Of a stretch of DNA of 64,000 bases, positions 9,194-19,208 are shown piece by piece. Each line of letters opens with the position of its first letter. Positions within the stretch are counted from its first letter, which is position 1. Source of the DNA: Frateuria soli (GTDB lineage Bacteria; Pseudomonadota; Gammaproteobacteria; Xanthomonadales; Rhodanobacteraceae); the NCBI RefSeq assembly GCF_021117385.1, contig NZ_CP088252.1, positions 2,666,001-2,730,000 of the forward strand. Direction: 5' to 3'. The notes under the pieces are model-generated. The model was not told the origin of the DNA, did not search any database, and saw nothing but the letters and a program-made list of their open reading frames with translations. A program made the translations under genes and the position numbers.

Positions 9194-9348
9194 GGCTACA
9201 CTCCCGGGGACTCGGCGCCTGCCGGAGTATGCCGCGGCACGTGTGCAGGCAGTCGGGACAGCGCCGCCGCGGCGATACCTGCCTGGACAGGCTGACCAAA
9301 GGCACAAGCGGACCGAGCGGTATACGGCCCCGTGACCCCGATCGGCGC

Positions 9349-10419
<1,071 letters not shown>

Positions 10420-10454
10420 AGGCCCCCCGCCCCCGGGCGGGCGTTCCACCAGGG

Positions 10455-10487
10455 AAAGCCGGGACCGTCACACGTCCCGGCTTTTTT
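10455..10487 (+). terminator. Intrinsic terminator of gapA
   Basis: AAAGCCGGGAC (10455-10465) pairs with GTCCCGGCTTT (10474-10484) and runs into six Ts at 10482-10487. Confidence 0.92.
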
Positions 10488-10584
10488 CTGCGCGCCGCGA
10501 AGGCCGGCGGCGCACGGGGAGCGGCCCGAGATGCCTCCGCTGCGGCATCCGGACACGCCTGCCGCGACGCTTGCGGTTACGGCC

Positions 10585-10611
10585 TATACTTACGCAATGA
10601 TAGGCATTCTC
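10585..10611 (+). promoter_or_regulatory. -10 element and Fur-like box over the start codon of the FTR1 gene
   Basis: TATACT (10585-10590) places a predicted transcription start at about the A of the ATG at 10597. The stretch 10593-10611 (CGCAATGATAGGCATTCTC) matches the 19-bp Fur consensus GATAATGATAATCATTATC at 13 positions, including AATGATA and CATT in register. A repressor bound here would block transcription start and occupy the first five codons. It fits iron regulation of an iron permease. Confidence 0.55.
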
Positions 10612-12549
10612 AACAAGTGGGCAGCCCTGGTCCTGGCCACGACCCTGCTGGCGGCCGGGTGCCCGGCCTTCGCCCAGACCCCGCCGGGCGCTCCCGCCAC
10701 GGCGGGCGAACCGGCGCCGGCCACGGTCAGCCAGACCTGGCAGATGCTCGATTACCTGGCCACCGATTACGCCGGCGCGGTGCGCGACGGCCAGGTGACC
10801 AGCGCCTCCGAATACGCCGAGATGCGCGAGTTCGCCGGCACCGTGCGCCAGCGCCTGGCGCAATTGCCGGCGCGCCCGGCGTCGCCGGCCCTGCAGGCCC
10901 AGGCGACGCAACTGGTGCAGCTGATCGACGGCAAGGCCTCCACCGCCGACGTGGCCCGCCAGGCCCACACGCTGGCCAACGCCCTGCTCGCCACCTACCC
11001 CGTGCCCACCGCTCCCGCGCACATGCCCGAGCTCGCCCGCGGCGCGGCGCTGTACCAGCAGGCTTGCGCCGCCTGCCATGGCGCCGGCGGGAACGGCAAG
11101 GGTCCGGCAGCGGCCGGGCTCGATCCCCCGCCGATCGACTTCACCGACCGCGCGCGCGCCGACCAGCGCAGCGTGCTGTCGCTGTTCGAGGCGATCAGCC
11201 AGGGCGTCAAGGGCACGGCGATGAGCGGCTATGCCGACCAGTTGCCGGTCGAGGACCGTTGGTCGCTCGCCTTCTACGTCGGCACCCTGGCCTATGCGCC
11301 GCGTGCGGATGAAGGCGCGCGCGCGTGGAAGGACAACCCCGCCGCACGGCAGCACCTGGCCAGCCTGCAGGAGCTTACGCGCGCCCGCGTGGCGGACCTG
11401 GCACCGGTGCTGGGGGAACGGCAGGCGCAGGCGATCCTGGGCTACCTGCGCGCCCATCCGCACGCCTTGCCGCAGACCCGTTCCGGCCTGGCGCTGGCGC
11501 GCGAACGGCTGGCCGCCAGCCTTGCCGCCTGGCGGCAGGGCGACCGCGGCGAGGCGCAGCGGCTGGCTCTCTCGGCCTACCTGGACGGCGTCGAGCCGGT
11601 CGAACCCCAGTTGAGCGCGCGCGACGGCGCGCTGCGCGCGCAACTGGAAACCGCCATGGGCGCCTACCGCACCGCGGTGGCCAGCGGAAGCGCCGACGTG
11701 GAAGCCAGCCAGCGCGCCGCCGACGCTCTCCTCGAGCGTGCCCAGGCCACCCTCGCCGGCGGGTCGGCGGATGCCGCGTCGGCCTTCCTCGGCGCCTGGA
11801 CCATCCTGGTGCGCGAAGGGTTGGAGGCGCTGCTGGTGGTGGTCGCCCTGCTCGCCTTCCTGCGCAAGGCCGAGCGTCCGGCGATGCTGCGCTACGTGCA
11901 TGCCGGCTGGAGCCTGGCGCTGCTCGCCGGGCTGGCGACCTGGGCCGTGGCGAGCTACGCGGTGGCGATCAGCGGCGCCGGACGCGAGCTGACCGAGGGG
12001 CTCTCCTCGCTGTTTGCCGCGGCCGTGTTGCTGTGCGTGGGCCTGTGGATGCACCGCAAGAGCGTGGGTGGACGCTGGCAGACGTATCTGAAAGCCAAGA
12101 TGGCCGCCACGCTGGACCGCTCGGCCTGGTTCCTGTTCGGCCTGGCCTTCCTCTCGGTCTACCGCGAGGTGTTCGAAACCATCCTGTTCTACGTGGCGAT
12201 GTGGAGCGAGGGCCCGCGCGGCTGGCTGCTCGGCGGCATCGGCACCGGTGCGCTGACGCTCGCCGCGATCGCCTGGCTGCTGTTGCGCACCAGCCGGCGG
12301 CTGCCGCTGGGCAAGTTCTTCTCGGCCAGTTCCGCGCTGATCGCGCTGCTGGCGATCGTGCTCACCGGCAAGGGCATCGCGGCACTGCAGGAGGCCGGCT
12401 GGATCGGCGTGGTCACCGCGCCGCTGCCGCGCATCGAACTGCTGGGGATCTACCCGACCTGGCAGTCGACCGTGGCGCAGGCCGTGGTCGCGCTGGTGCT
12501 GGCCGCCGGCTACGCGCTCAACCTGCGGCGGCTGCCGCAGAAGGATTGA
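10597..12549 (+). CDS. Cytochrome c / FTR1-family iron permease fusion
   Basis: The 650-residue protein starts with a signal peptide (MIGILNKWAALVLATTLLAA, cut near AFAQ). An N-terminal helical region is followed by a cytochrome c domain with CAACH at 157-161 and a possible Met ligand in KGTAMSGYADQLP. Next comes a helical linker (about 300-395). The C-terminal FTR1-type membrane domain has two acidic iron motifs, REGLE (406-410) and later YREVFE, each in a hydrophobic helix. FTR1 permeases carry Fe(III) made by coupled oxidation of Fe(II); the heme domain probably takes over the electron step. The ATG at 10597 gives an ideal signal peptide; no Shine-Dalgarno sequence precedes it. Confidence 0.88.
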   Translation: MIGILNKWAALVLATTLLAAGCPAFAQTPPGAPATAGEPAPATVSQTWQMLDYLATDYAGAVRDGQVTSASEYAEMREFAGTVRQRLAQLPARPASPALQAQATQLVQLIDGKASTADVARQAHTLANALLATYPVPTAPAHMPELARGAALYQQACAACHGAGGNGKGPAAAGLDPPPIDFTDRARADQRSVLSLFEAISQGVKGTAMSGYADQLPVEDRWSLAFYVGTLAYAPRADEGARAWKDNPAARQHLASLQELTRARVADLAPVLGERQAQAILGYLRAHPHALPQTRSGLALARERLAASLAAWRQGDRGEAQRLALSAYLDGVEPVEPQLSARDGALRAQLETAMGAYRTAVASGSADVEASQRAADALLERAQATLAGGSADAASAFLGAWTILVREGLEALLVVVALLAFLRKAERPAMLRYVHAGWSLALLAGLATWAVASYAVAISGAGRELTEGLSSLFAAAVLLCVGLWMHRKSVGGRWQTYLKAKMAATLDRSAWFLFGLAFLSVYREVFETILFYVAMWSEGPRGWLLGGIGTGALTLAAIAWLLLRTSRRLPLGKFFSASSALIALLAIVLTGKGIAALQEAGWIGVVTAPLPRIELLGIYPTWQSTVAQAVVALVLAAGYALNLRRLPQKD

Positions 12550-12865
12550 GGCTTGATTCCGCCTACTCTCTCTCCCTGCCCTGACCGATGCGCGGGCGAG
12601 GACGAGGTGAGGGCCGCGGTTCGAGAAAAAAACCAGCCAGCGCCCTCGTCTATCCGACGTTCGAGGCCAGCCTTGGCCCCTCACCCCAACCCTCTCCCCG
12701 CCGGGGAGAGGGAGCAGAGCGCGCACGCCTGTAGGCACGTCCCGGCGCCCGCCGCAGGCAAGCCAGGTCGCGGAACCGCAAGAGCCGCGGCAAATCAACC
12801 TCTCCGCGACCCTCCAACCCCTTACCCCAACCCTCTCCCGGAGGAGAGGCTGCAGGCCAGAAGCA
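12550..12865. repeat. Gap with two family B repeats
   Basis: The 316-base convergent gap between the FTR1 gene and fdxA has no gene. It holds a good family B copy (CCCCTCACCCCAACCCTCTC, then CCCCGCCGGGGAGAGGGAGC, about 12677-12717) and a second, shorter one (CTTACCCCAACCCTCTCCCG, then GAGGAGAGG, about 12819-12850). These may stop transcription from both sides. Confidence 0.65.
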
Positions 12866-13189
12866 TCAGCGCTTGAGCAGTGGCAACTTGTCCGGCACGC
12901 CGTCCCAGCGCTCGGCGTCTTCCATCGCCGGGATCCGGGTGGTGATCACCGGCCACTCGCGCGCCAGCTCGGCGTTGAGCGCCAGGAAGCCCTCCTGGCC
13001 GGCCGGGATGTCCAGTTCGGGAAAGATCGCGCCTACCGGGCACTCGTCCACGCAAAGCGTGCAATCGATGCACTCGTCCGGGTTGATGACCAGGAAATTC
13101 GGTCCCTCGTGGAAGGCGTCGACCGGGCACACCTCCACGCAGTCGGTGTGCTTGCAGTTGATGCAGTTCTCGGTCACTACGTGGGTCAT
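12866..13189 (-). CDS. fdxA: 7Fe ferredoxin (3Fe-4S/4Fe-4S)
   Basis: The 107-residue protein [10 protein letters not shown] has the two cluster motifs of the FdxA family: C9-x7-C17-x3-C21-P for the 3Fe-4S side and C40-x2-C43-x2-C46-x3-C50-P for the 4Fe-4S side. The usual C-terminal tail follows (EREWP-like segment, [15 protein letters not shown]). It is a low-potential electron carrier in the cytosol, here divergent from cbb3 oxidase. No ribosome site precedes the ATG; instead a GATACT -10 box and an FNR-like site sit where a leaderless promoter would need them. Confidence 0.95.
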   Translation of the reverse strand: MTHVVTENCINCKHTDCVEVCPVDAFHEGPNFLVINPDECIDCTLCVDECPVGAIFPELDIPAGQEGFLALNAELAREWPVITTRIPAMEDAERWDGVPDKLPLLKR

Positions 13190-13197
13190 CGCCGCAG

Positions 13198-13239
13198 AGT
13201 ATCGGCGCGCCGGCCGGGTTCCGCACTGATCCAGGTCAG
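13198..13239 (-). promoter_or_regulatory. FNR-like site and -10 element of fdxA (candidate leaderless promoter)
   Basis: CTGATCCAGGTCAG at 13226-13239 is an imperfect FNR/DNR palindrome. On the minus strand GATACT occupies 13203-13198. If the activator sits at -41.5, transcription starts near 13191, one or two bases before the fdxA ATG at 13189. The two elements agree with each other in spacing. Confidence 0.55.
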
Positions 13240-13369
13240 TGCCTGGCGGCGGCATCCGCGTGGCGGGCCGGTTTGTACGCCACGGCCACGAACGCGGGCG
13301 CACCATCGATCTCAAGGGCGGCGTGCGACAACCGGCCACGGTACCGGAGCGGTCATTTGCCGCGGCGCT

Positions 13370-13383
13370 TTGACACAGGTCAG
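13370..13383 (+). promoter_or_regulatory. FNR-like site upstream of ccoN
   Basis: TTGACACAGGTCAG has the dyad TTGAC-N4-GTCA. Its centre is 61.5 bases before the ccoN ATG. With the standard class II position of -41.5 the start would be near 13418, with the AT-rich GAAAATAGA in the -10 position. Confidence 0.7.
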
Positions 13384-13437
13384 GCGAACCGGCCGGCCAT
13401 CCACGGAAAATAGACAGACTTCTCCTGGAATTCCTCC

Positions 13438-14904
13438 ATGCCCAACACCGAGTATTACAGCGACCGGGTCGTGCGCCAGTTCCTGCTGGCCGCAGCCGTG
13501 TGGGGCATCGTCGGCATGTCCGTCGGCGTGCTCGCCGCCGCGCAGCTGGCGTGGCCACTGTTCAACTTCGACACCGCCTGGCTGACCTTCAGCCACATCC
13601 GCCCCGACCACACCTTCGGCGTGATCTTTGCCTTCGGCGGCTCGGCGCTGATGGGGACCTGCTATTACGTGGTCCAGCGTACCGGCCACACGCGGCTGGC
13701 CTATCCGAAGCTGGCCGGGTTCACCTTCTGGGGCTGGCAGCTGGCCTGCCTGCTGGCGATGGTGACGATGCCGCTGGGCCTGACCCAGAGCAAGGAATAC
13801 GCCGAGCCCGAGTGGTGGATCGACATCCTGATCGCGGTGGTGTGGGTGAGCCTGGGTGTGGTGTTTTTCGGCACGCTGGCGCGCCGGCGCATCCGCCACA
13901 TCTACGTGGCCAACTGGTACTACGGCGCGTGGATCATCGCGGTGGGCCTGCTGCACATCGTCAACAACCTCGTGCTGCCGGTGTCGCTGTCGAAGTCCTA
14001 CCCGATCTACTCGGGCGTGGTCGATGCGATGGTGCAGTGGTGGTACGGCCACAACGCGGTGGCGTTCTTCCTGACCGCCGGCTTCCTCGGGATGATGTAC
14101 TACTTCGTGCCGCGCCAGGCGCAGCAGCCGCTGTGGAGCTACCGCTTCTCGATCGTGAACTTCTGGGCGCTGATCTCGGTGTACATGTGGGCCGGTTCGC
14201 ACCACCTGATGTACACCGCGCTGCCGGACTGGGTGCAGTCGGTCGGCATGGCCTTCTCGCTGGTGCTGCTGATGCCCAGCTGGGGCTCGGCCGCCAACGG
14301 CCTGATGACCTTCAACGGCTCCTGGCCCAGGCTCAAGACCGACCCCGCGGCCAAGTTCATGGTGCTGGCGCTGGTGTTCTATGCCGGTTCCACCTTCGAG
14401 GGCTCGATGATGGCGGTCAAGTCCGTCAACCAGCTCTCGCACTACACCGACTGGACCGTGGCGCACGTGCACAACGGCGCGCTGGGCTGGGTCGCGATGA
14501 TCACCATCGGCTCGCTGTATGCGATGGCGCCGCGTGCGCTCGGCCAGCCGAAGATGTACTCGAACAAGGCGATGGAGTGGCACTTCTGGCTGCACTGCTT
14601 CGGCGTGGTGCTGTACGTCGGTTCGATGTGGGTCGCCGGCGTCACCGAGGGCCTGATGTGGCGTGCCACGCTGCCCGACGGTTCGCTCACCTACCCGTTC
14701 ATCGACAGCCTGCTGGCGATCCAGCCGGCGTACTGGACGCGCTGGTTCGCCGGCGTGGTGATCCTCGCGGGCATGGTGCTGATGGCCTGGAACCTTTGGC
14801 ACACCGCCGCGGACGCCCGCGCGCGGCTGATCAAGCCGATCCCGGTACCGATTCCCGAGCCCGATCCGCACCAGGTACCCGAACCGCTGCCGAGTGTGGG
14901 CTGA
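13438..14904 (+). CDS. ccoN: cbb3-type cytochrome c oxidase subunit I
   Basis: The 488-residue multi-pass membrane protein is the catalytic subunit of the high-affinity terminal oxidase (low-spin heme b, high-spin heme b3 and CuB). It carries the cbb3 landmarks: an [17 protein letters not shown] His-rich segment in helix [18 protein letters not shown] (CuB His), [14 protein letters not shown] (His pair) and [16 protein letters not shown] (heme ligands). Twelve hydrophobic segments are expected and the pattern fits. It is the first gene of a tightly packed operon, preceded by an FNR-like site. Confidence 0.97.
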   Translation: MPNTEYYSDRVVRQFLLAAAVWGIVGMSVGVLAAAQLAWPLFNFDTAWLTFSHIRPDHTFGVIFAFGGSALMGTCYYVVQRTGHTRLAYPKLAGFTFWGWQLACLLAMVTMPLGLTQSKEYAEPEWWIDILIAVVWVSLGVVFFGTLARRRIRHIYVANWYYGAWIIAVGLLHIVNNLVLPVSLSKSYPIYSGVVDAMVQWWYGHNAVAFFLTAGFLGMMYYFVPRQAQQPLWSYRFSIVNFWALISVYMWAGSHHLMYTALPDWVQSVGMAFSLVLLMPSWGSAANGLMTFNGSWPRLKTDPAAKFMVLALVFYAGSTFEGSMMAVKSVNQLSHYTDWTVAHVHNGALGWVAMITIGSLYAMAPRALGQPKMYSNKAMEWHFWLHCFGVVLYVGSMWVAGVTEGLMWRATLPDGSLTYPFIDSLLAIQPAYWTRWFAGVVILAGMVLMAWNLWHTAADARARLIKPIPVPIPEPDPHQVPEPLPSVG

Positions 14905-14917
14905 GGAAGACAACCAG

Positions 14918-15571
14918 ATGGCTTACAAGCATTTCGAAATCATCGAGAAGAACGCCGCGCTGCTCGGCATCCTCACGGCGATCATGGTGTCCATCGGCGG
15001 CCTGGCCGAGATCACCCCGCTGTTCATGGAGGCCCACGCGGTCAAGGCGCCGGTGGGGGTGAAGCCCTACGATCCGCTGCGCCTGGCCGGCAAGGACATC
15101 TACGTGCGCGAGGGCTGCTACCTGTGCCACTCGCAGATGATCCGCGCGCTGCGTGCCGAGACCCAGCGCTACGGCCACTTCTCCACGGCCGAGGAATCGG
15201 TCTACGACCGGCCGTTCCAGTGGGGTTCCAAGCGCACCGGTCCGGACCTGGCGCGCGTGGGCGGCAAGTACACCGACCAGTGGCAGCGCATGCACCTGGA
15301 GAACCCGCGCCAGGTGGTGCCGCAGTCGAACATGCCGGCCTACCCGTGGCTCGAACACAACACGATCAGCGCCGAGGACATCCAGGCGCGCATGCGCACG
15401 CTGCGCAAGCTGGGCGATCCGTACACCGACGCCGACATCGCCAGCGCCCCCGAGGCGGTGGCCGGCAAGACGGAGATGGATGCGCTGATCGCCTACCTGC
15501 AGGGCCTGGGCATCCGCAACGAGCCGGCGGCGACCGTCCCGGTGCCGGCCGGCCACGGAGGCACGCCATGA
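14918..15571 (+). CDS. ccoO: cbb3-type cytochrome c oxidase subunit II (monoheme)
   Basis: The 217-residue protein has one N-terminal membrane anchor ([20 protein letters not shown]) and a periplasmic heme c domain with CYLCH at 67-71. It also has the cbb3-specific [16 protein letters not shown] and the Met-bearing [12 protein letters not shown]. It passes electrons from CcoP to CcoN. I start at 14918 ([10 protein letters not shown]) because GAGGAAG lies just upstream; an ATG at 14894 inside the end of ccoN gives an 8-residue extension without a ribosome site. The stop overlaps the ccoQ start (ATGA). Confidence 0.96.
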   Translation: MAYKHFEIIEKNAALLGILTAIMVSIGGLAEITPLFMEAHAVKAPVGVKPYDPLRLAGKDIYVREGCYLCHSQMIRALRAETQRYGHFSTAEESVYDRPFQWGSKRTGPDLARVGGKYTDQWQRMHLENPRQVVPQSNMPAYPWLEHNTISAEDIQARMRTLRKLGDPYTDADIASAPEAVAGKTEMDALIAYLQGLGIRNEPAATVPVPAGHGGTP

Positions 15572-15792
15572 ACCACCCGATGATGAGTCCGTTCTGGGGC
15601 CACCTGACCGGCGTGGTCACGGTGGTGCTGATGGTGATTTTCATCGGCATCTGGATCTGGGCCTGGCGCAAGCGCCACCGCTCGACCTTCAAGCGGATGA
15701 GCGAACTTCCCATGGAAGACAAGCCGGAGGGTCCCGTGCCGGGCAGGCCGCGCACGGGCGCAGACAAGCACGACAAGGGTGGGCAGCCGTGA
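15568..15792 (+). CDS. ccoQ: cbb3-type oxidase small subunit
   Basis: The 74-residue protein has a single membrane helix ([18 protein letters not shown]) followed by a basic and acidic cytosolic tail (RKRHRSTF, then MEDKPEGP). That is the standard CcoQ/FixQ layout; the subunit stabilises the CcoNOP complex. It overlaps ccoO by four bases (ATGA) and ccoP by four bases (GTGA), so translation is coupled. Confidence 0.9.
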   Translation: MNHPMMSPFWGHLTGVVTVVLMVIFIGIWIWAWRKRHRSTFKRMSELPMEDKPEGPVPGRPRTGADKHDKGGQP

Positions 15793-16706
15793 GCACGGGT
15801 TGGTCGTTGTGGGTGATGTTCCTGGTGGTGCTGAACTTCGGCATCACGTTCCTGTTGTTCCTGTGGGCACCGCGGGCCAAGATCCCGACGCTGCCCGACA
15901 ACACCAGCGGCCACGTGTGGGCGCATGGCACGATCCGCGAGGGCGTGCGCAAGCTGCCGTTGTGGTGGCTGTTGCTGTCCGGGACCATGTTCGTGGCCGG
16001 CGCCCTCTACCTGGTGTTCTACCCCGGCTTCGGCAATCACAAGGGCACGCTCGGCTGGACTGCGCACGGCGAACTGGCCCGCGACGAGGCCGCCAACAAC
16101 GCCAGGCTGGCCGACCTGATCGAGCGCTTCCGCAAGTACCCGGTCGAGCAGCTGGCCGAGGACCCGGCCGCGCAGCAGATGGGCGAGCGACTGTTCGTGG
16201 ACAACTGCGCCGCCTGCCACGGCCGCGGCGGCTACGGCAACGTCAAGCTCGGCGCCCCCAGCCTGATCGACGACGACTGGCTCTATGGCGGCAGCGGCAA
16301 GGACATCCTCACCTCGATCCGCGATGGCCGCGCCGGCATGATGCCGCCGTGGTCGAGCCTGGGCGAGGACAACGTCAAGAACCTGGCCAACTACGTGCTG
16401 AGCCTGTCCGGCTCGCCGCACGACGAGGGCCGCGCGGCCGCCGGCCAGGCGCTGTTCACTACCTGCGCCGCCTGCCACGGCCCGCAGGGCAAGGGCAACC
16501 CGGCGCTGGGTGCGCCCAACCTGACCGACCACATCTGGCTGCACGGCGGCAAGTTCGAGGACATCGTGCGGACCATCGGCGGTGGCCGCCAGGGCCACAT
16601 GCCCGCCTGGAGCAAGCGCCTGGACGACGACCAGACCCGCGTGCTTGCCGCCTACGTCTATCACCTGGCGCACCAGGGCGATGCAGCAGCACAGGCTTCC
16701 CGTTGA
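15789..16706 (+). CDS. ccoP: cbb3-type oxidase subunit III (diheme)
   Basis: The 305-residue protein has two N-terminal membrane helices (about 6-26 and 58-78) and two class I cytochrome c domains with CAACH at 140-144 and 226-230. Met ligands are likely in AGMMPPW and GHMPAW. It accepts electrons from soluble cytochromes or azurin and feeds CcoO. The start is GTG inside the end of ccoQ (GTGA overlap). The KGTLGWTAHGEL segment is typical for CcoP. Confidence 0.96.
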   Translation: MSTGWSLWVMFLVVLNFGITFLLFLWAPRAKIPTLPDNTSGHVWAHGTIREGVRKLPLWWLLLSGTMFVAGALYLVFYPGFGNHKGTLGWTAHGELARDEAANNARLADLIERFRKYPVEQLAEDPAAQQMGERLFVDNCAACHGRGGYGNVKLGAPSLIDDDWLYGGSGKDILTSIRDGRAGMMPPWSSLGEDNVKNLANYVLSLSGSPHDEGRAAAGQALFTTCAACHGPQGKGNPALGAPNLTDHIWLHGGKFEDIVRTIGGGRQGHMPAWSKRLDDDQTRVLAAYVYHLAHQGDAAAQASR

Positions 16707-16980
16707 GGCGGCGCCGGCTTCGGCCGGCGCCTGGTACCGGCAACCGGTGCTGTGGCTCGGTGCGGCGATCCTCGCCGCGTCGCTGGCCGGGTGCGTGTGG
16801 ATGATCGTGCTCGGCGTGCGGCATGCCGACCAGCCACTGGAGATGACCGGGCGTCCGCATACGTTGCTGGACATGCCAATGCACGGGGCCGGGAACGGGA
16901 AACAGGAAACGGCCGGTGGCGAGGGCGCGAAGCCCCTGCCGCCCCATGACGCGGCGGGAGCGCCGGGGCGCGTTCCATGA
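16681..16980 (+). CDS. Small single-pass membrane protein, FixH/CcoH-like
   Basis: The 99-residue product overlaps ccoP and ccoI at its two ends. It has one hydrophobic helix (VLWLGAAILAASLAGCVWMI) preceded by WYRQP, then a short periplasmic polar tail. Position between ccoP and ccoI, size and the W-Y-R-x-P start resemble FixH/CcoH, which helps assemble cbb3 oxidase. However, the tail is much shorter than in typical FixH (about 140-160 residues), so the family call is an inference from context. Confidence 0.55.
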   Translation: MQQHRLPVEAAPASAGAWYRQPVLWLGAAILAASLAGCVWMIVLGVRHADQPLEMTGRPHTLLDMPMHGAGNGKQETAGGEGAKPLPPHDAAGAPGRVP

Positions 16981-19208
16981 ACGCCGCCGGCGCGCACGCG
17001 GCGTGGCTGCATCCGCGCCTGGCCGCGCAGGTGATCCGGCCGCGGCGCGACGGCCGCGCCGAGATCGCGCTGCGCGTGGAAGGTCTCACCGATCCGCGCC
17101 AGCTGCTGCGCCTGGACGAACGCCTGCACGCCCTGCCCGGCGTGACGCGCGTGGCGATCGATGCCCGCGCGCAGCGCGCGCGGATCGTGTGGAACGCCGA
17201 TCGCCTGGCCCTGCCGCAATTGCTGGATGCATTCGCCGCCGAGCAATGCAGCGCGCGGCCGCTGCGGCGCGAGCACATCGACGACGCGCGCAGCACAGAG
17301 GCCACCGACGCGCTCAAGCGCCTGCTGGTCGCCGGCATGTGCGCCATGCAGGTGATGACCTACGCCTTCGTCATGTACATCGGCGTGGTCGACTTCGTCG
17401 ACTTCACCACGCGCGGGCTGTTCCGCTGGTTGAGCCTGCTCACCACCGCGCCGGTGGTCGCCTATTCGGCGCAGCCGTTCCTCGCCGGCGCCTGGCGCGA
17501 GGTGCGCACGCGCCGGCTGGGCGTGAACCTCACCGTGTCGCTGGCAGTGTTGCTGACCTTCGGCGCCAGCGTGTGGAGCACGGTGCGCGGCGAAGGCGAG
17601 GTCTACTTCGACTCGGTAAGCATGTTCGTGTTCCTGCTGCTGGCCGCGCGCCACGTCGAGTTGCGCGCGCGCCACGCCAGCGGCGCGCTCGGCGAGGCCG
17701 CGCAGGACGCCACGCCGCTGCTGGCCGAGCGCCGGCGCGCCGACGGCAGCCTGGAAACCGTGCCTGCGCTGGAGCTCGTGCCCGGCGACCGCGTGCGCAT
17801 CGCCGAAGGCGGCACCGTACCGGCCGACGGCGTGCTGGAAAGCGACGCGGTCGAGGTGGACGAGGCGCTGCTCTCGGGCGAATCGCGCCCTCGCCGTCGC
17901 CAGCGCGGCGAGCGGCTGGTCAGCGGCTCCGTGGTGCTGGGCAGCCCGGCCGAACTGCGCGTGGAACACAGTGGCGAGGACACTGCCGCCGCGCGCCTGG
18001 GCCGGCTGGCCGGTCGCGCGCGCCTGGCCCGTCCCGGCGACGACGCCGCCGACCGCGAGGCCACCCGCTTCGTGCTGCGCGTGCTGGTGCTGACCGTGCT
18101 CACCGCGCTGGCCTGGCTGTGGTTCGACCGCGCGCGCGCCTTTGACGCCGCCGTCGCCGTGCTGGTGGTCGCCTGTCCCTGCGCGTTCGCGCTGACCCGT
18201 CCGGCGGCAGTCACCCGTGCGCTGGCGGTACTCGCCGGCCGCGGCGTGCTGGTGACCGAACCGGCCGCGCTCGACCGGCTCGCCCGCGTCGACTACGCCC
18301 TGTTCGACAAGACCGGAACGCTGACCACGCCGTGGCTGGAACCCGACGCGATCGAGCCGCTGCGCGAGGGCCAGGCGCCGACACGGGCGCTGCGCCTGGC
18401 CGCCGCGCTGGGGCGCGAGAGCACCCATCCGCTGGCCGCGGCACTGGCCGCCGCGTGGACCGGCGACACGCCGCCGGTGCAGGGCCTCAAGGTTACCGCC
18501 ACCGCCGGCATCGGCGCGGAGGTGGAGGGCCGGGCGCTGCGCCTGGGTCGTCCCGACTTCGCACTGGCGCCCAGCGGTCGCGCCGTGCCGGACGGTGCCG
18601 ACGGCACGCTGGTTCTGGCCGACATCCATGGACCGCTGGCCGCCTTCCACATCAGCGAGGCGCCGCGCGCCGATGCCAGTGCCACGCTGCAGGCGCTGCG
18701 CGAAGACGGCGTCGTGACCGTGCTTGCCAGCGGCGATACCCGTGCCCGCGTGGCGACCGTCGCCAGGGCGCTGGGCATCGGGCACTGGGCCGCCCGCCAG
18801 TCGCCCGCGGACAAGCTCGCGCTGCTCCAGCTGGCCCGCACGCAGGGCAAGGTCACGCTGGCCGTCGGCGACGGCAGCAACGATGCCCCGGCACTGGCCG
18901 GCGCGGACGTCTCGGCGGTGCTCGCTTCGGGCACCGACCTGGCGCAGGCGCACGCCGACCTGCTGCTCGCGCGCGGACGCCTGCACGGCCTGCTGCAGGC
19001 CCGCCGCGTCGCCCGCCAGCTCGCTCACGTGGTAGCCCAGGGTCGGCGCTGGTCACTGGCCTACAACCTGCTGGCGGTGCCCTTCGCCGCCGCCGGGCTG
19101 GTGCCGCCGTGGCTGGCCGCGATCGGCATGTCGGCCAGCTCGCTGGCCGTCGTGCTCAACGGCCTGCGCGTGGGACGCGGCACCACCGACCCGGCGCTGC
19201 GCGCATGA
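16977..19208 (+). CDS. ccoI: Copper-exporting P-type ATPase for cbb3 assembly
   Basis: The 743-residue P1B-ATPase pumps copper to the periplasm for insertion into cbb3 oxidase. It has the CPC metal motif in VVACPCAFAL, the phosphorylation site DKTGT, an actuator loop LLSGES, and GDGSND. The N-terminal region folds by pattern like a heavy-metal-associated domain (VEGLTDPRQLL to RIVW), but the GMxCxxC metal loop is replaced by GLTDPRQ, so this domain cannot bind copper in the usual way. The start ATG overlaps the stop of the previous gene (ATGA). Confidence 0.92.
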   Translation: MNAAGAHAAWLHPRLAAQVIRPRRDGRAEIALRVEGLTDPRQLLRLDERLHALPGVTRVAIDARAQRARIVWNADRLALPQLLDAFAAEQCSARPLRREHIDDARSTEATDALKRLLVAGMCAMQVMTYAFVMYIGVVDFVDFTTRGLFRWLSLLTTAPVVAYSAQPFLAGAWREVRTRRLGVNLTVSLAVLLTFGASVWSTVRGEGEVYFDSVSMFVFLLLAARHVELRARHASGALGEAAQDATPLLAERRRADGSLETVPALELVPGDRVRIAEGGTVPADGVLESDAVEVDEALLSGESRPRRRQRGERLVSGSVVLGSPAELRVEHSGEDTAAARLGRLAGRARLARPGDDAADREATRFVLRVLVLTVLTALAWLWFDRARAFDAAVAVLVVACPCAFALTRPAAVTRALAVLAGRGVLVTEPAALDRLARVDYALFDKTGTLTTPWLEPDAIEPLREGQAPTRALRLAAALGRESTHPLAAALAAAWTGDTPPVQGLKVTATAGIGAEVEGRALRLGRPDFALAPSGRAVPDGADGTLVLADIHGPLAAFHISEAPRADASATLQALREDGVVTVLASGDTRARVATVARALGIGHWAARQSPADKLALLQLARTQGKVTLAVGDGSNDAPALAGADVSAVLASGTDLAQAHADLLLARGRLHGLLQARRVARQLAHVVAQGRRWSLAYNLLAVPFAAAGLVPPWLAAIGMSASSLAVVLNGLRVGRGTTDPALRA

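Noticed and set aside
10468-12798. A 776-codon frame on the minus strand over the FTR1 fusion gene
   Set aside because: No motifs and antisense composition; the plus-strand gene has a signal peptide, a heme motif and iron motifs.
15366-19028. A 1220-codon open frame on the minus strand opposite ccoOQP-ccoI
   Set aside because: It is the antisense shadow of clearly real genes in GC-rich DNA; its translation is Arg/Gln/His/Gly-rich with no domain.
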